A stretch of 64,000 nucleotides of DNA, from contig OX336388.2 in assembly GCA_946902985.2 (NCBI GenBank), forward strand, positions 227,376,467 through 227,440,466, given 5' to 3'. Of the stretch, positions 22,533-33,329 are shown piece by piece; positions within the stretch are counted from its first letter, which is position 1, and each line of letters opens with the position of its first letter. The DNA is from Meconema thalassinum (lineage: Eukaryota; Arthropoda; Insecta; Orthoptera; Tettigoniidae). Both the position numbers and the translations under genes were made by a program. The notes under the pieces are model-generated. The model was not told the DNA's origin. It worked only from the letters and a program-made list of their open reading frames with translations, and did not search any database.

Positions 22533-23737
22533 TTAGCCTACTTTTCACAATGTGTAACAAGTAGTTCCATGAAGAACTAAATAGCCTATTTTCATATATC
22601 CTACTAATATCAATTGCCTCCATCAACATACAAATTGTCAGTTTGATTGCTGTAATAGATTCGTAGATATTAAGAACCGTCTAAATATTTTGGATGGTCA
22701 CCATGTTGGATTTTTACATTATAGGCCTTAGATTTATGTACTATTACATGAAGATTATTGTGTAGGTGTTTTATTAAAACTTCAATCGCATGATTAGGAC
22801 GCAAGAAATAAAAGCGGGTTGTTAAAATTTCACTCAGCCGCCATCTTGTGGTTATGAAAATAATTTAAATGAAGTAGACGCCAGTCAATTAAAATTTGTA
22901 CACGCATATACCGTATCAAGTTTCACTGCGCTCGGATGGTTAAAACGCAAGAAACGTCCATTTGAATATTTAAATTTCGCGTCGCCGCCATGTTGGATTT
23001 GTCCTCGCCAGGTTATTGAACGTCCCATAGGTGAACTCATGCTTATAGCCCCTATACACTTACCGGTACAAAATTTCAGTTTGATTGCTGTAGTAGATTA
23101 TTTGATATTGAGATCTGTCTAAATATTTCGGATGGTCACCATGTTGGATTTTAATATATGTAGGCCCTAGAGTTATGTACTATTAGTTGATGATTATTGT
23201 GTGCGTTCATTATGCAAATGTTGATTTTGATCGCATGATTAGAACACAAGAAATAAAACCTAATTTTCGAAATTCGCACAGCCGCCATCTTGAGTTTATA
23301 TAAACAATTGAGATAAATTAGATACCAGTGCATTACAATGTGTATAAACATTCGCTGTACCAAGTTTCATTGCGTTTGGATCATTAAATCACGAGAAAAG
23401 TCTATTTAAAACTTTCAACTTTGCTTGGCCGCCATGTTCGTTTTGTAGTTTTGTAGTTAACCGGTTTTTGACAGTCTCATAGATGAACTTCCAGTAGTGC
23501 CCTTTATCTCCGCACATAATTCCAGGGTGATATCGGTAACAGGTTCGGAGATATTGAATGCTGGTGAAATATTTCGCACAGCCGCCATGTTGGATTGGTG
23601 AGACGTAACAAAATTTGAAGGGCATGTTCGGGGACACACAAAAATCCATCACACACACACAAACGCACACACAAACAGACACACGGACAAAAGGTGATCT
23701 CATAAGCCTATGTTTTCATAAAAGAAAATAGGCTAAA
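22533..23737 (+). mobile_element. HINE-A copy, best example of the 148/444 bp architecture
   Basis: A stray HINE hairpin arm (TAGCCTACTTTTCACA) at 22,534 is followed by the full 5' end AACAAGTAGTTCCATGAAGA at 22,557. CCATNTTG cores fall at about 22,694, 22,837, 22,984, 23,139, 23,281, 23,428 and 23,581, that is every 142-155 bp. Units three apart are alike (444 bp). A CA microsatellite (23,650-23,690) and the hairpin ending AAAATAGGCTA close the element. Confidence 0.8.
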
Positions 23738-25125
23738 AATGAAGAAATGAAGACTGATGAGATCGATCCAGGAAAATGTGGGTCTGTCTGTGTGTGTGTG
23801 TCCCCCTATCAACCCCTGAACGGTTGTAGCTATCGAAACCAAATTTGGTATGAGTAAAGATCTATGCCTGAATATCTCAAGGGCATATTTGAAAATAACG
23901 TCAGTGCTAACAACTGCTGAAAAATCTAAATTGAAATTTGAGCTCTATGTTAAATATCTCGGACGATATGTCTGGAAACTGCTCCAAAATTGAGACACAT
24001 ATGGATAATATACAGTACATATACATAATATCATAATTCTATGCCTGCTGATAGGTCCAATCTTTAAATGCAAGTTACTTTCTTACTATCCATTGCATTT
24101 CAACCAAATTTGTTATCCGATTTGCGCACCGGAGAATATTTATATGCGTTTTCTTTAGTGTCAACAGGGCTCCCACCCGTTGAAAAATGTACCCTGTAAA
24201 TTTTATCCTAATCTCAATATATCAGTATGTATGCAGGCCAGCAGTTCTAAACTTTGCACACATGTAGTACCTGGAAATGTAGATTAATTTTCTGTAACCG
24301 ATATACGACAGTGCTGCCAACATGATTCTACGCGTGCTGATAGGTTTAATCACATATTACTTCCATGCTAACAAATGAATTTCTTTCAAAATCGGTACAT
24401 ATATAGATCATAATATATCAATTTAAGTTTGAGCATCCCATGTATGGCAGTGTAGTCAACATGATTCTATTCGAGCTGATAGGTTCCATTTTGTAAGTGC
24501 AATGTATGTTTTAGGATATATAATTGTGCTTAATATAAGAGTCAGCAGGACTGCCAACTGTGTATAATAATGTTTACGGAACACAATTTAAAATTAGCAA
24601 AATTTAAGTCCAAGATGCATTAGATATATTTAGTGTAAATCGTGAGATTTAGTGCTACCAACATAATTCTATTCTAGCGTATAGGATCAACGATTAACTG
24701 CATACAACTTCCATACTATGAAATGGATTTCAATAAAATTTCGTAGATGTAATGTATGTCTCAAGAGATCTAACGCGGCGTACTTTTGAAGTCATCAGGT
24801 TTAACAACTGTTGATATATGTTCTCCGTAATCTCGAAAGCTAGTCTCAATGTACGCAGGCAAACAGTTCAAAATTTTACATATTAATTTTGAGTAACCCA
24901 TACATGGAAGTGTTGCCAACATAATTATACGCGTGTTGACAGGTTTATTATACATTGTGTGTATGACATATGTGCGTATTTTCAGAGACAGCAGACCTAC
25001 GAACTACCTAAGTAGGCCTTCTGTATCTGAGCCGTTGACACTCAGCATCTCGTAATCAATGGAAGGAATCTATTTCAAACCGACTCTAATGTTCTATTAG
25101 GCTCCACTATTTTAGGTATATTTTA
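23738..25125 (-). mobile_element. HINE-B copy, 5'-truncated
   Basis: In minus orientation it opens with a damaged hairpin, GATGAGATCGATCCAGG, a GT microsatellite and AACCAAATTTGGTATGA. B-type body units follow, marked by GCCAACATGATTCTA at 24,311 and variants at 24,451, 24,653 and 24,912. The usual 5' terminus is missing. Confidence 0.7.
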
Positions 25126-26627
25126 AGGTCACCACGAACTCTTACACGATGAAAAAGTCTACTTTTGTGGCATCACTTTACTAAGAATTTTCTGGGTTTA
25201 TGCTAAAGGTACAGCTATGATTCTTGTCACGTATAAGAAGCGATATATTCTGAGCTGTTTTTGACCATGTAGTGCTACTTTGCTTTTATAGGATGTGTGA
25301 AATGAATACAAATTTGGACAGATACAATTTTTAAAAAATGTTGTATAAATTGCTTCAGGTACACATTTCTCAGTTGTTTTGCAATCAAATATTCTAAAAT
25401 TTTGTTCACATACTTGGAACGGATCATGACAGATGAGTAACCACTTTGTTTCATTATTATTGGGACAGAATGCAAGAAAAAAATCCGAACTCTTTTTAAG
25501 TTTATTCAAAAATATCAATCAATTTTTCTCTTCCCAATCCATGCCTACTATGTTTCGGAAGGAAAATAGGTTAACATTCAAGTACTCCATTAGGCAAGTT
25601 AATATAAAATATTAGCCCTCTATCTTAAACGGTTTCCTAGTTATTGGTACCTAAACATGAAGCATGAGTATTAACGGAAAACAGCTGGCAAAGTTAAAGT
25701 GTATTATTCAGAGGATGGGACGCTAATTAAAAAAAAACGAATTTAAGGTACCTGTAGACATCAAAACCCCAACAAACTATATATATTTGGATTCAGAAAA
25801 GAATGAAGAATTTTTTGGCGCCAAAATCAAAAAATCGATTTTTTAATCATGCAAGAGTAGGCCTACGTGGTGTCCTTAAACAAATTAGAAGATAATGTCA
25901 CTACTTCCAATTATGTTATTATTCTAGATAGGTATTATAGATTAATCATTGGTTTAGCATAGAGGGTAGCCATAATTGGCATATGGTGTAATGAACTCGT
26001 ATTAAGGATTGACACGAGATGAAGGTGACCGTTTAATTGCCCTGTACTTTTGAACAGGTCTGTATACATTTCAGTTCATAAATAATCTTTAGGGTGTGTG
26101 AAATAAGTTCTTTAAAATATATATTGCGTGTATATTGTGATGTCGTAACCATTTTGAGGTTAGGTATTGCAAATGCCATCTGAAACACAAGAGCTCCTTC
26201 TTTCTTTCTTTCTTTCTTTCTTTCTTCTCGCCAATTTTTTAGGCACAGCCGTGTCTTTCGACCCAATAACGATCACTCGACTACTAAAATGTGTGTTGGG
26301 TGTTTAAATAACATCTCCGACACGAGGAGATGTAAGTATAGTAAATGATTTTGCCGCATTATACAAATCCCTCTGGTATTTATAACAGAAACGGATCCTG
26401 CCGCCAGGAGGCGTTGGTCTAGCCTCTCAAGTTTACAGCCTTGAAAGTAGGTTTATGTGAGTATTTCAACACAGGGATATTGTATTATACTTCCTAGTAT
26501 GCAAATTATTGACGGGACAGCACCTCCAAAATTGCAAAATAATATGAGTATCATCACAAAAACTATTTCTGCCAAAAGAGTCTGTATTTTGGAAACCCCC
26601 GTGTTAAAGTATTCAAAAACCATCATA
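25126..26627. other. AT-rich DNA without a recognised gene
   Basis: Two minus-strand frames (25,198-25,518 and 26,033-26,266) share a faint similarity around GTGTGAAATRA and may be two copies of an unknown repeat. A (TTTC)n run lies at 26,198-26,226. I see no domain or splice signal that would make either a gene. Confidence 0.4.
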
Positions 26628-27041
26628 GGTTCGGTGGCGTAGTTGGTAGCATGCTAAACTGCTGTGCCCAAGATCGCGGGTTCAAACCCGGCCGAATTCG
26701 TCGGATTTTTTAAAGAGCGTTAAAATCCTTCAGTATGCCTTCCTTCGGAGGGGAAGTAAAGCCGACGGTCCCATGTCATGCATTTATGGTATGTAAAAGA
26801 TCCTTCCACAGACTAAACTTGTGTGGAGAGAAATTTCTAGGTTAGATTTCGTTGTAACGCTCTATGAAAGTTCCAACTTTCACCGCTAGGTATCATTGAC
26901 ATCTGGTAGCGAAAGTTGGAACTACTCGAAATTGAACGGAACTTGTAGCTCACCCTATGGGTGTCCTTTTGAAGGAGCTACAGCCTTTGGCGAGTCGAAC
27001 ATGTGCTCGGACACTCCCGGCACTAAAAGCCATACGATAGA

Positions 27042-27084
<43 letters not shown>

Positions 27085-27086
27085 AT
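26628..27086 (+). mobile_element. tRNA-derived SINE (family S3) with (AAAT)n tail
   Basis: An A-box GTGGCGTAGTTGGTAGCATG and a B-box GGTTCAAACCCGGCC head a ~430 bp element. The body has TTCCTTCGGAGGGGAAGTAA and TGGTAGCGAAAGTTGGAACT, and ends at an (AAAT)n run of about 13 units. A shorter relative lies at 61,211-61,475. Confidence 0.85.
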
Positions 27087-28246
27087 ATTTTTGCCCTATT
27101 TATTTCAAACATGTATCTTAATCAAATGCTTAGAAAAGGTACAATGAAATTTGTAAATTATGCATGAGAAGGATACATCCTACCGAAGACCCATAACAGC
27201 TTTATTGTTGCTTAATGAGCACCTACTGTTAACAGCCTTGTTGTTGTGCAAACTGCCGCTACTTTCATAAACGTGTTGTTCCAGCAACCGCTACTGTTGA
27301 CAGAGCGGTACACTCAGTTGCTGGCTAGTGATTTGTTTCACTTACGTTATGAGTTATTCAATGAGCTCTCACTATCAAGTTAGCAGCAATCACAAATTAT
27401 ATATGAATATCTCGATCTAAGTATTTGAGCAGCGAGTGTCCTTCGATATTATATGGTTTATGTCTCTCTTTTTGAAATTTACTTTTAACGGTGCATTTTA
27501 TTTCCGAATTTCTACATTATTTATTGGAGGAATACCTATTTAGATTCAGATCCTGGTTGCATATGTGACTTTAATATCAAATATAGTACTATTGTGAGAT
27601 CTTTATTTCTATACACACGTTGGGAGAGCATATGAGTTTGTATCCCTCCTCATGCATCCCAGAATTTCTTTGCTTGGAATTATCAATTCCTCTCCAGATG
27701 AATTTGATCAGAGTCTCATTTATACTTCCCGTAAAAAAGACAATGGATAGTTTTGAAGACAGTTTTCTGTGGTCCCTTATTGACACTTGGTATTGCAATT
27801 TTTGGGGACTACGCCCCAGTAATTAGGGAATATATTGTGCTGAGCAACTTTAATATCAATAGTAAAGATAAGTCAATACGCAGATTACCATGCACATTCT
27901 CTTTGACCTAAAATCTGTTATGTCTCTCATGTGACCTTAAATATTTAATATTAGATACAGTGTGCTGTAGTGGCTAGTGTTACTTGTCGGAGGTGTGTGT
28001 TCGATTCCCGGCTATGGCAAGAAATTGAATTCTGGTCTCAGAGCTGGAACGGGGTATAATAATTAGTCTCGTGATTCCCACCTTAGCTACTTCTACTCCA
28101 GGCAAAAGCCGGGATGGTTACTAATATATACCCACAGCCGCCTCCTTCCAAACTCTCACCTGAAATGAAACCATTGCAAAAACTAAAATGTTCCAAATAT
28201 TACACCAGTGTGACTGTTGTGTAAGTATTGTCATGTTTTGTTTCAG
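27087..28246. other. Intron sequence of copy B
   Basis: 27,225-27,648 and 27,654-28,246 are paralogous to 13,555-14,038 and 17,010-17,615. No promoter or exon 1 like that at 13.3 kb is present upstream of copy B here. A short ORF (SCIPEFLCLELSIPLQMNLI) is shared in frame with copy A for parts, but has no splice context and no known domain. Confidence 0.5.
27953..28160 (+). mobile_element. tRNA-derived SINE (family S5), copy B
   Basis: Paralogous to the SINE at 17,311: GTGCTGTAGTGGCTAGTG, GTTCGATTCCCGGCTATGG, GAACGGGGTATAATAATTAG. Its B-box is closer to the tRNA consensus than that of copy A. Confidence 0.75.
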
Positions 28247-28289
28247 AATGAGTGACCGTACGACTGGCTCCATTGATCTTCCCCCAGAG
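28247..28289 (+). CDS. Start-codon exon 2B of the ankyrin gene
   Basis: The acceptor TTTTGTTTCAG ends at 28,246, the ATG is at 28,248-28,250, and the exon reads MSDRTTGSIDLPPE. It ends at GAG|GTGAGT (donor at 28,290) in phase 0. The next acceptor in the right phase is TTTTGTTGCAG at 31,181, 2.9 kb downstream, opening the large last exon. This is the preferred N-terminus of the full-length protein. The exon contributes only 14 residues, polar, with no signal peptide. Confidence 0.65.
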
Positions 28290-28509
28290 GTGAGTGAACA
28301 AGATAATATTTCCCATATTAGAAATTATCACATTGAATAATTCAAACACAGAATTACTCCGATGCTGAAAATATTAATCTGAAAAATTGTCTACCATGGA
28401 ATCGAATCGCCAACAACTGAGAAGAAGTCCATTCTCACTTATTCTACTGTTCATTTGAATTACCAAACTCTGCCTTCAATTAAGATTTTCTTAGATCGAT
28501 GAAATATAT

Positions 28510-29755
28510 TTAGGCTCCGAATAATTTACAAGGGGATGGAAACCAGATAGAAACGGAGTTGGCTGAAGACCAGTTTGGTTTCAGGAGAAATGTAGGAACA
28601 AGGGAAGCTGTACTAAGTCTTAGGCTGATTTTGGAAGGTAGAATAAGGAATGATAAGAGAACGTTCATGGCATTTGTAAACTTAGAAAAGGCTTTTGATA
28701 ATGTTGATTAGGCTAAAGAGTTTGACTTTTTGAAAACGATTGGAATAAAGTACAGGGATAGGAGGGTGATCTACAATCTATACAGAAACCAGACAGCAGT
28801 CATTCGACTGAAGGAGAAGCTGTATTCCGACAGGTGTAAGGCAAGGCTGCAACTTATCAGCCATACTTTTCAATCTTTTCATTGGACAGGCAATAGAGGA
28901 AATTGGAGAAAAAATTAAAGTGGGAGTGAAGATTCAAGGAGAAATAATTTCAACTTGAGATTTGCAGATGACATCGTTATTTTGGCCGACACGCCTGAGG
29001 ATTTGAATGAGTTTTTGAATGGTATGGACTCCGTCTTGACGAAAGAATTCATGATAAAATCTAATAAATTTAAAACAAAAATATTGGAATGCAGCCGAAA
29101 TAAATCAGACACCTCTATGGACATCAAATTGGCAGGTGAAAAGCTAAAGGAAGTAAGAGACTTCTGTTACTTAGGAAGCAAAATATCCAGTGATGGCCGA
29201 AGCAAAGAGGATATAAAAAGTAGGTTGGCTCAGGCAAGGAAAGCAATTCTACAAAAAAAAAAAAAAAAAGGATCTGTTGACATCGAATATAGATTTAGGT
29301 ATTAGGAAATCATTTTTGATAGCCTTTGTCTGGAGTGTAATTCTTTATGGAAGTGAAACTTGAACTATTTGTGCAGAAGGAAAGAGGAGAATTGAAGCGT
29401 TTGAAATGTGGTGTTACAGGAGAATGATAAAGATCATATGGGTAGATAAGGTTACTAACGAAGAGGTATTATGACGAGTGGGAGAGAAGAGATGTTTCTG
29501 GCGACTGTTAATGAAGAGAAGAGATAGGTTGGTAGGACACATACTAAGACACCCCGGAATAGCAAGCTTAGTTATAGAAGGAAGGGCCAAGGACAAAAAC
29601 TGTAGGGGTTGACCAAAGTTAGAATATGTTAAACAGATTGCCACGGATGTAGGGTGTGGTAGCTATGTAGAGATGAAACGATTAGCTCAGGATAGGGAGG
29701 CATGGAGCGCTGCATCAAACCAGTCAAAAGACTGAAGACTCAAACAACAACGACA
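28510..29755 (+). pseudogene. LINE reverse transcriptase relic in the copy B intron
   Basis: In order on the plus strand: AEDQFGFRRNVGTREAVLSL, MAFVNLEKAFDNVD (palm block), YNLYRNQTAVIRL, LRFADDIVILADTPEDLNEF (A-D-D), FCYLGSKISSDGRSKEDI, an ILYGSET-like segment, and the C-terminal W-S-A-A-S-N-Q. It then runs into an ACAACAAC tail. There are stops after FDNVD and frame changes, including around a 17-A run at 29,256-29,272. It is the same family as the fragment at 4,276-4,465. Copy A lacks it. Confidence 0.85.
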
Positions 29756-30532
29756 CTGTGATAGCGTGGTGAAAGGAGCGAAGAACATCTATTAACCACA
29801 ATAGTACATTATGCAACGAACCTATAATGGCATTAATTAGGACACGAGTATGTTTATAAAACGAGCGGATGCGAGTTTTATAATATACATACGAGTGTCT
29901 TAATTACCATTATAGGCGAGTTGCATACGACTGTTTATGTTCGACGATAATTATAACTTTATTATATGTTTTAACATAAATATTCATAAATACCTGTTCA
30001 GTCACTAGAATGTTGTGATCGGGTGCGGCGCTGGGTAGTATATCTCTGTTTTCCAATCTCTCTGGCCAACCGACGCATGCGCTCTGTGTGCTTCAATGCC
30101 AAATGTTCAGATTGTGCACCAGTATTCAGTAAAACTGTCACCGAAGTCGTTTCAAAACAACGCGCTGTGTAGAAATTGGAATTGGGGATATTAAGGTACA
30201 GTGCTATTTCTTGTCTCATATTCACCAGTTTATTTACGCGAACATATGGACGGTGCACTTTCGATAATTTATATAGACATGTTGGATTTTTTGCGCATGC
30301 GCGAAGGTATCCTTATCTAATTGGTCACACAACTGTTTCTTGAGCTCTGATTGGTGGGAGAAACTGTTTCATAATGGAAAATAGTGTTATAATGAGCCTC
30401 ATTATAGTACAGTTTTCTGACATATAATAGTCAGGGTCGTACATAAAGACAATTAATGAATTATTCCACCAACAGATTAATCGATTAATAGCACAATCGA
30501 TACTAGAACCTCTTAACCACTTCTATACATGG
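29756..30532. repeat. Foldback sequence in the copy B intron
   Basis: 29,810-29,937 is a long imperfect palindrome: TATGCAACGAACCTATAATGG on the left against its reverse complement CCATTATAGGCGAGTTGCATA on the right, with ACACGAGTATGT, TTTATAAAACGAGC and their inverses between. A smaller palindrome, TATAATGAG CC TCATTATA, lies at 30,384-30,403. The pair may bound a ~620 bp foldback transposon. No gene is seen. Confidence 0.5.
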
Positions 30533-30933
30533 TCAAATCAAGATCGGCATACAGTGTGTACTTCCGTTTTGACTGACAAGTCACGCACACCAAGCGTTAG
30601 ACCACATCCCTTGTCATACGTAGCTCACTATATTAACGTTAAGTTTTGTATTCTTTTCTATTCTGTTATCCTAAAATCTTCATTCCGAAGTCCTGCTCGT
30701 ATCCCGTGGTGACTGAAGATGACGTCACACAGTAATTGTGGCACTGGTCTTACCCACCCACTGTTGTACTGGTGGATAAAATGGTCATCCCTGTGGTTCC
30801 TTGCTGCTGTGATAACTCACGTTATACCCAACGCTTGCCTGACCAACCAATCACGAACTGGGGTCTCTAATAAAGTTACTGATCAATGTCCGTATGCACT
30901 GTTCCTTTCAGTAACACTACATCTAACAGCTCT

Positions 30934-31125
30934 AGGCGCGTGGTGGTGAAGTGGTCAAGCAGCTTGCATCTAACCAAGTTGGACCGGGTTTTATTCCCGG
31001 ACAATGCATGTGAAATTTTCAAATTGTAATGTTACGTCTTGTGATAAGGATACCGCGTAGGTAGTGGAGGTTCCTTGACTTATGATCGCGAGATTAATGG
31101 TCATGTAAAGAAAATAATTCCCTTA
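30934..31125 (+). mobile_element. tRNA-derived SINE (family S1) near exon 3
   Basis: It has GTGGTGGTGAAGTGGTCAAG and a degenerate B-box, CCGGGTTTTATTCCCGG, then CAATGCATGTGAAATTTTC and GATTAATGGTCATG. Copy A keeps only the right half at 22,275-22,400, so the insertion predates the duplication. Confidence 0.75.
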
Positions 31126-31181
31126 CTTCATCTACTAGGTCATAAACTGTATTAATACTCTATATTGTCATTTTGTTGCAG

Positions 31182-33329
31182 AATGTGTGCTACTCGTGTG
31201 GAGAAGTGCTCGAAACACAGCTAATTGCTATTGAATACAAAGAACCACTGCTTCGGGAGAGAGGGGCTCTGGATCTACTGCCAGATCAGTATTTTATCTC
31301 GAGAAGGGAAAATGTTAAAAAATGGAAATCAGTTCTTGAAGAAAGAGAAGAAATTGTGTCCTATCGCGAGTCAGCCTGTATACAGCTTGAAAGAGTACTA
31401 AATGAGCGAAAAGAGACACTGGAGAGAGAGCTTATTAAGAGAGAAGAGCAAGTAAAGAGAGCAATTGCAGAGAAAGAAGAGCAAGTGAAGACAGATCTTG
31501 CAAAGCGAGAAGAGCAACTGGAGAGAACACTTGCTCAGAGAGAGAAGCAATTTAAGGAAGCACTTGCAGCGAGACAAGAGCAACTGGAGAGAGCGCTTGC
31601 TGAGAGAGAAGAACAAGGGAAGAAATCACTTGCAGCGAGAAAAGAGCAAGTAGAGGGAGTCCTTGCTGCGAAAGCAGAACAAATAAAAGTAGAGCTTAGT
31701 GCGCGAGAAGAAGTGGTGTCTTATCGCGAGTCAGCGTGTTTACAGCTTGAAAGAGTACTAAATGAGCGAAAAGAAAAACTGGAGAGAGAACTTATTAAGC
31801 GAGAAGAGCAAGTGAAGAGAGCACTTGCAGAGAAAGAAGAGCAAGTGAAGGCAGATCTTGTTGAGCGAGAAGAGGAACTGGAGAGAACACTTGCTCAGAG
31901 AGAGAAGCAAGTTAAGGAAGCACTTGCTGAGAGAGAAGAGCAAGTAGAGAAAGCGATTGCGCAGAGACAGGGAGAAATCAAGAAAGCAATGGAAGAGAGA
32001 GAAGAGGTAGTAGAGAGAGCGCTTGCTGAGAAGGAGGAGCAAGTAAAGAAAGCACTTGCAGAGAAAGAAGAGCAAGTAGAGGGAGCACTTGCTGCGAGAG
32101 CCGAACAAATGAAGGTAGAGCTTGCTAACCGAGAGAAATTGATACGAGAAAGGGAAGGTCTAGTACAGAAGAGAGAGGACCTGTCTGCAACACGTGACCA
32201 AGAGTGGAACATGAGGGGTGAAGGCCCACGATGGCAGGATATACTTCGAGCGGAGCATGTGCTTCCCTGGGCAGCTGAACAGGGGCACCTCTCTGTAGTA
32301 CAGTTCCTCTTGCAGAGATCTACCACCGTAGATGATAAGCGGATCGCTCTCAACGCCGCTGCAGAATATGGACGCCTGGAGGTTGTGAAGTACCTGGTGG
32401 AGCGAGAGAACAGCCTGCATTTCGGGGAGTGCTACATGGACGCCAACACGAGCGACCATTTCCAAGGGCTGCCGGCAATACACTTAGCAGTTATTGGAGG
32501 ACATATTGCTGTAGTTCTGTACTTAGCCAAAAAGGGTGCGTCACTGGTCAGTCCGGGCTGGTCCTTGATTCACACTGCTGCACTGTGGGGACAGAGTGAA
32601 GTAGTCAGCCACTTGATAAGAGACCGCCAATTGGACCCTCTTGTTAAAGACTGTGGTGGACTTAATCCCTTACACCTTGCTGCAAGGTGCGGTCACCTCA
32701 AGGTGGTGCGCTACCTAGTAACCAAGTGTGGTGTAGACACTTGTGTTAGAGACTCTGATGAGTTCACTCCTCTACACTGGGCTGCACAGTCTGGCCATCT
32801 CGAGATGGTGCGCTATCTGGTGACCGAGTGTAAAGTAGACACTTGTGTTAGAGACTCTTATGAGTTCACTCCTCTACACCGCGCTGCACAGTCTGGCCAC
32901 CTCGAGGTGGTGTGGTACCTGGTGACCGAGTGTCGTGTAGACACTTGTGTTAGAGACTGTATTCAGTCCACTCCTCTACACTGGGCTGCAGAGTCTGGCC
33001 ACCTCGAGGTGGTGCGGTACCTGGTGACCGAGTGTAAAGTAGACACTTGTGTTAGAGACCTATATCAATGCACTCCTCTACACTGGGCTGCAGAGTCTGG
33101 CCACCTCGAGGTGGTGCGCTATCTGGTGACTGAGTGTAAAGTAGACACTTGTGTTAGAGACTGTAATCAGAACACTCCTCTACACCGTGCTGCACAGTAT
33201 GGTCACCTCGACGTGGTGCGGTACCTGGTGGCCGAGTGTCGTACTAATGTCAATGTGGTAAACAAACATGGACAAACACCCAAGGATCTTAGCGAAGGGG
33301 CAGTGATAGAGTTCTTGTCCAGTGTTTAG
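31182..33329 (+). CDS. Hendecad coiled-coil/ankyrin-repeat protein, last exon
   Basis: The last exon opens after TTTTGTTGCAG and encodes 715 residues (about 729 with exon 2B). A ~50-residue lead (CYSCGEVLETQL) is followed by about 300 residues of uninterrupted charged helix made of 11-residue repeats such as EREEQVKRALA and EKEEQVKKALA. Part of this is duplicated 360 bp apart (YRESAC at 31,361 and 31,721). A short linker then leads into about ten ankyrin repeats (T-P-L-H-x-A-A-x-x-G-H-L-x-V-V-x-Y-L-V). Repeats 5-9 are 34 residues long, almost identical, and each carries a C-x4-C pair (ECKVDTC). A final QTPKDLSEGAVIEFL caps the solenoid. There is no signal peptide, membrane segment or catalytic domain. 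Ankyrin solenoids bind proteins and the helix may oligomerise, so a scaffold role is likely but the partner is unknown. The frame is fully intact. Confidence 0.8.
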   Translation, partial: NVCYSCGEVLETQLIAIEYKEPLLRERGALDLLPDQYFISRRENVKKWKSVLEEREEIVSYRESACIQLERVLNERKETLERELIKREEQVKRAIAEKEEQVKTDLAKREEQLERTLAQREKQFKEALAARQEQLERALAEREEQGKKSLAARKEQVEGVLAAKAEQIKVELSAREEVVSYRESACLQLERVLNERKEKLERELIKREEQVKRALAEKEEQVKADLVEREEELERTLAQREKQVKEALAEREEQVEKAIAQRQGEIKKAMEEREEVVERALAEKEEQVKKALAEKEEQVEGALAARAEQMKVELANREKLIREREGLVQKREDLSATRDQEWNMRGEGPRWQDILRAEHVLPWAAEQGHLSVVQFLLQRSTTVDDKRIALNAAAEYGRLEVVKYLVERENSLHFGECYMDANTSDHFQGLPAIHLAVIGGHIAVVLYLAKKGASLVSPGWSLIHTAALWGQSEVVSHLIRDRQLDPLVKDCGGLNPLHLAARCGHLKVVRYLVTKCGVDTCVRDSDEFTPLHWAAQSGHLEMVRYLVTECKVDTCVRDSYEFTPLHRAAQSGHLEVVWYLVTECRVDTCVRDCIQSTPLHWAAESGHLEVVRYLVTECKVDTCVRDLYQCTPLHWAAESGHLEVVRYLVTECKVDTCVRDCNQNTPLHRAAQYGHLDVVRYLVAECRTNVNVVNKHGQTPKDLSEGAVIEFLSSV

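Noticed and set aside
26628..26705. Possible functional tRNA gene
   Set aside because: Boxes are tRNA-like but the sequence continues into a SINE body with an AAAT tail and has a relative at 61,211; cloverleaf arms are not all paired.
31398..32353. Long minus-strand frames opposite the coiled coil
   Set aside because: Shadow frames; a periodic, codon-biased coiled coil on the plus strand leaves the reverse strand free of stops.
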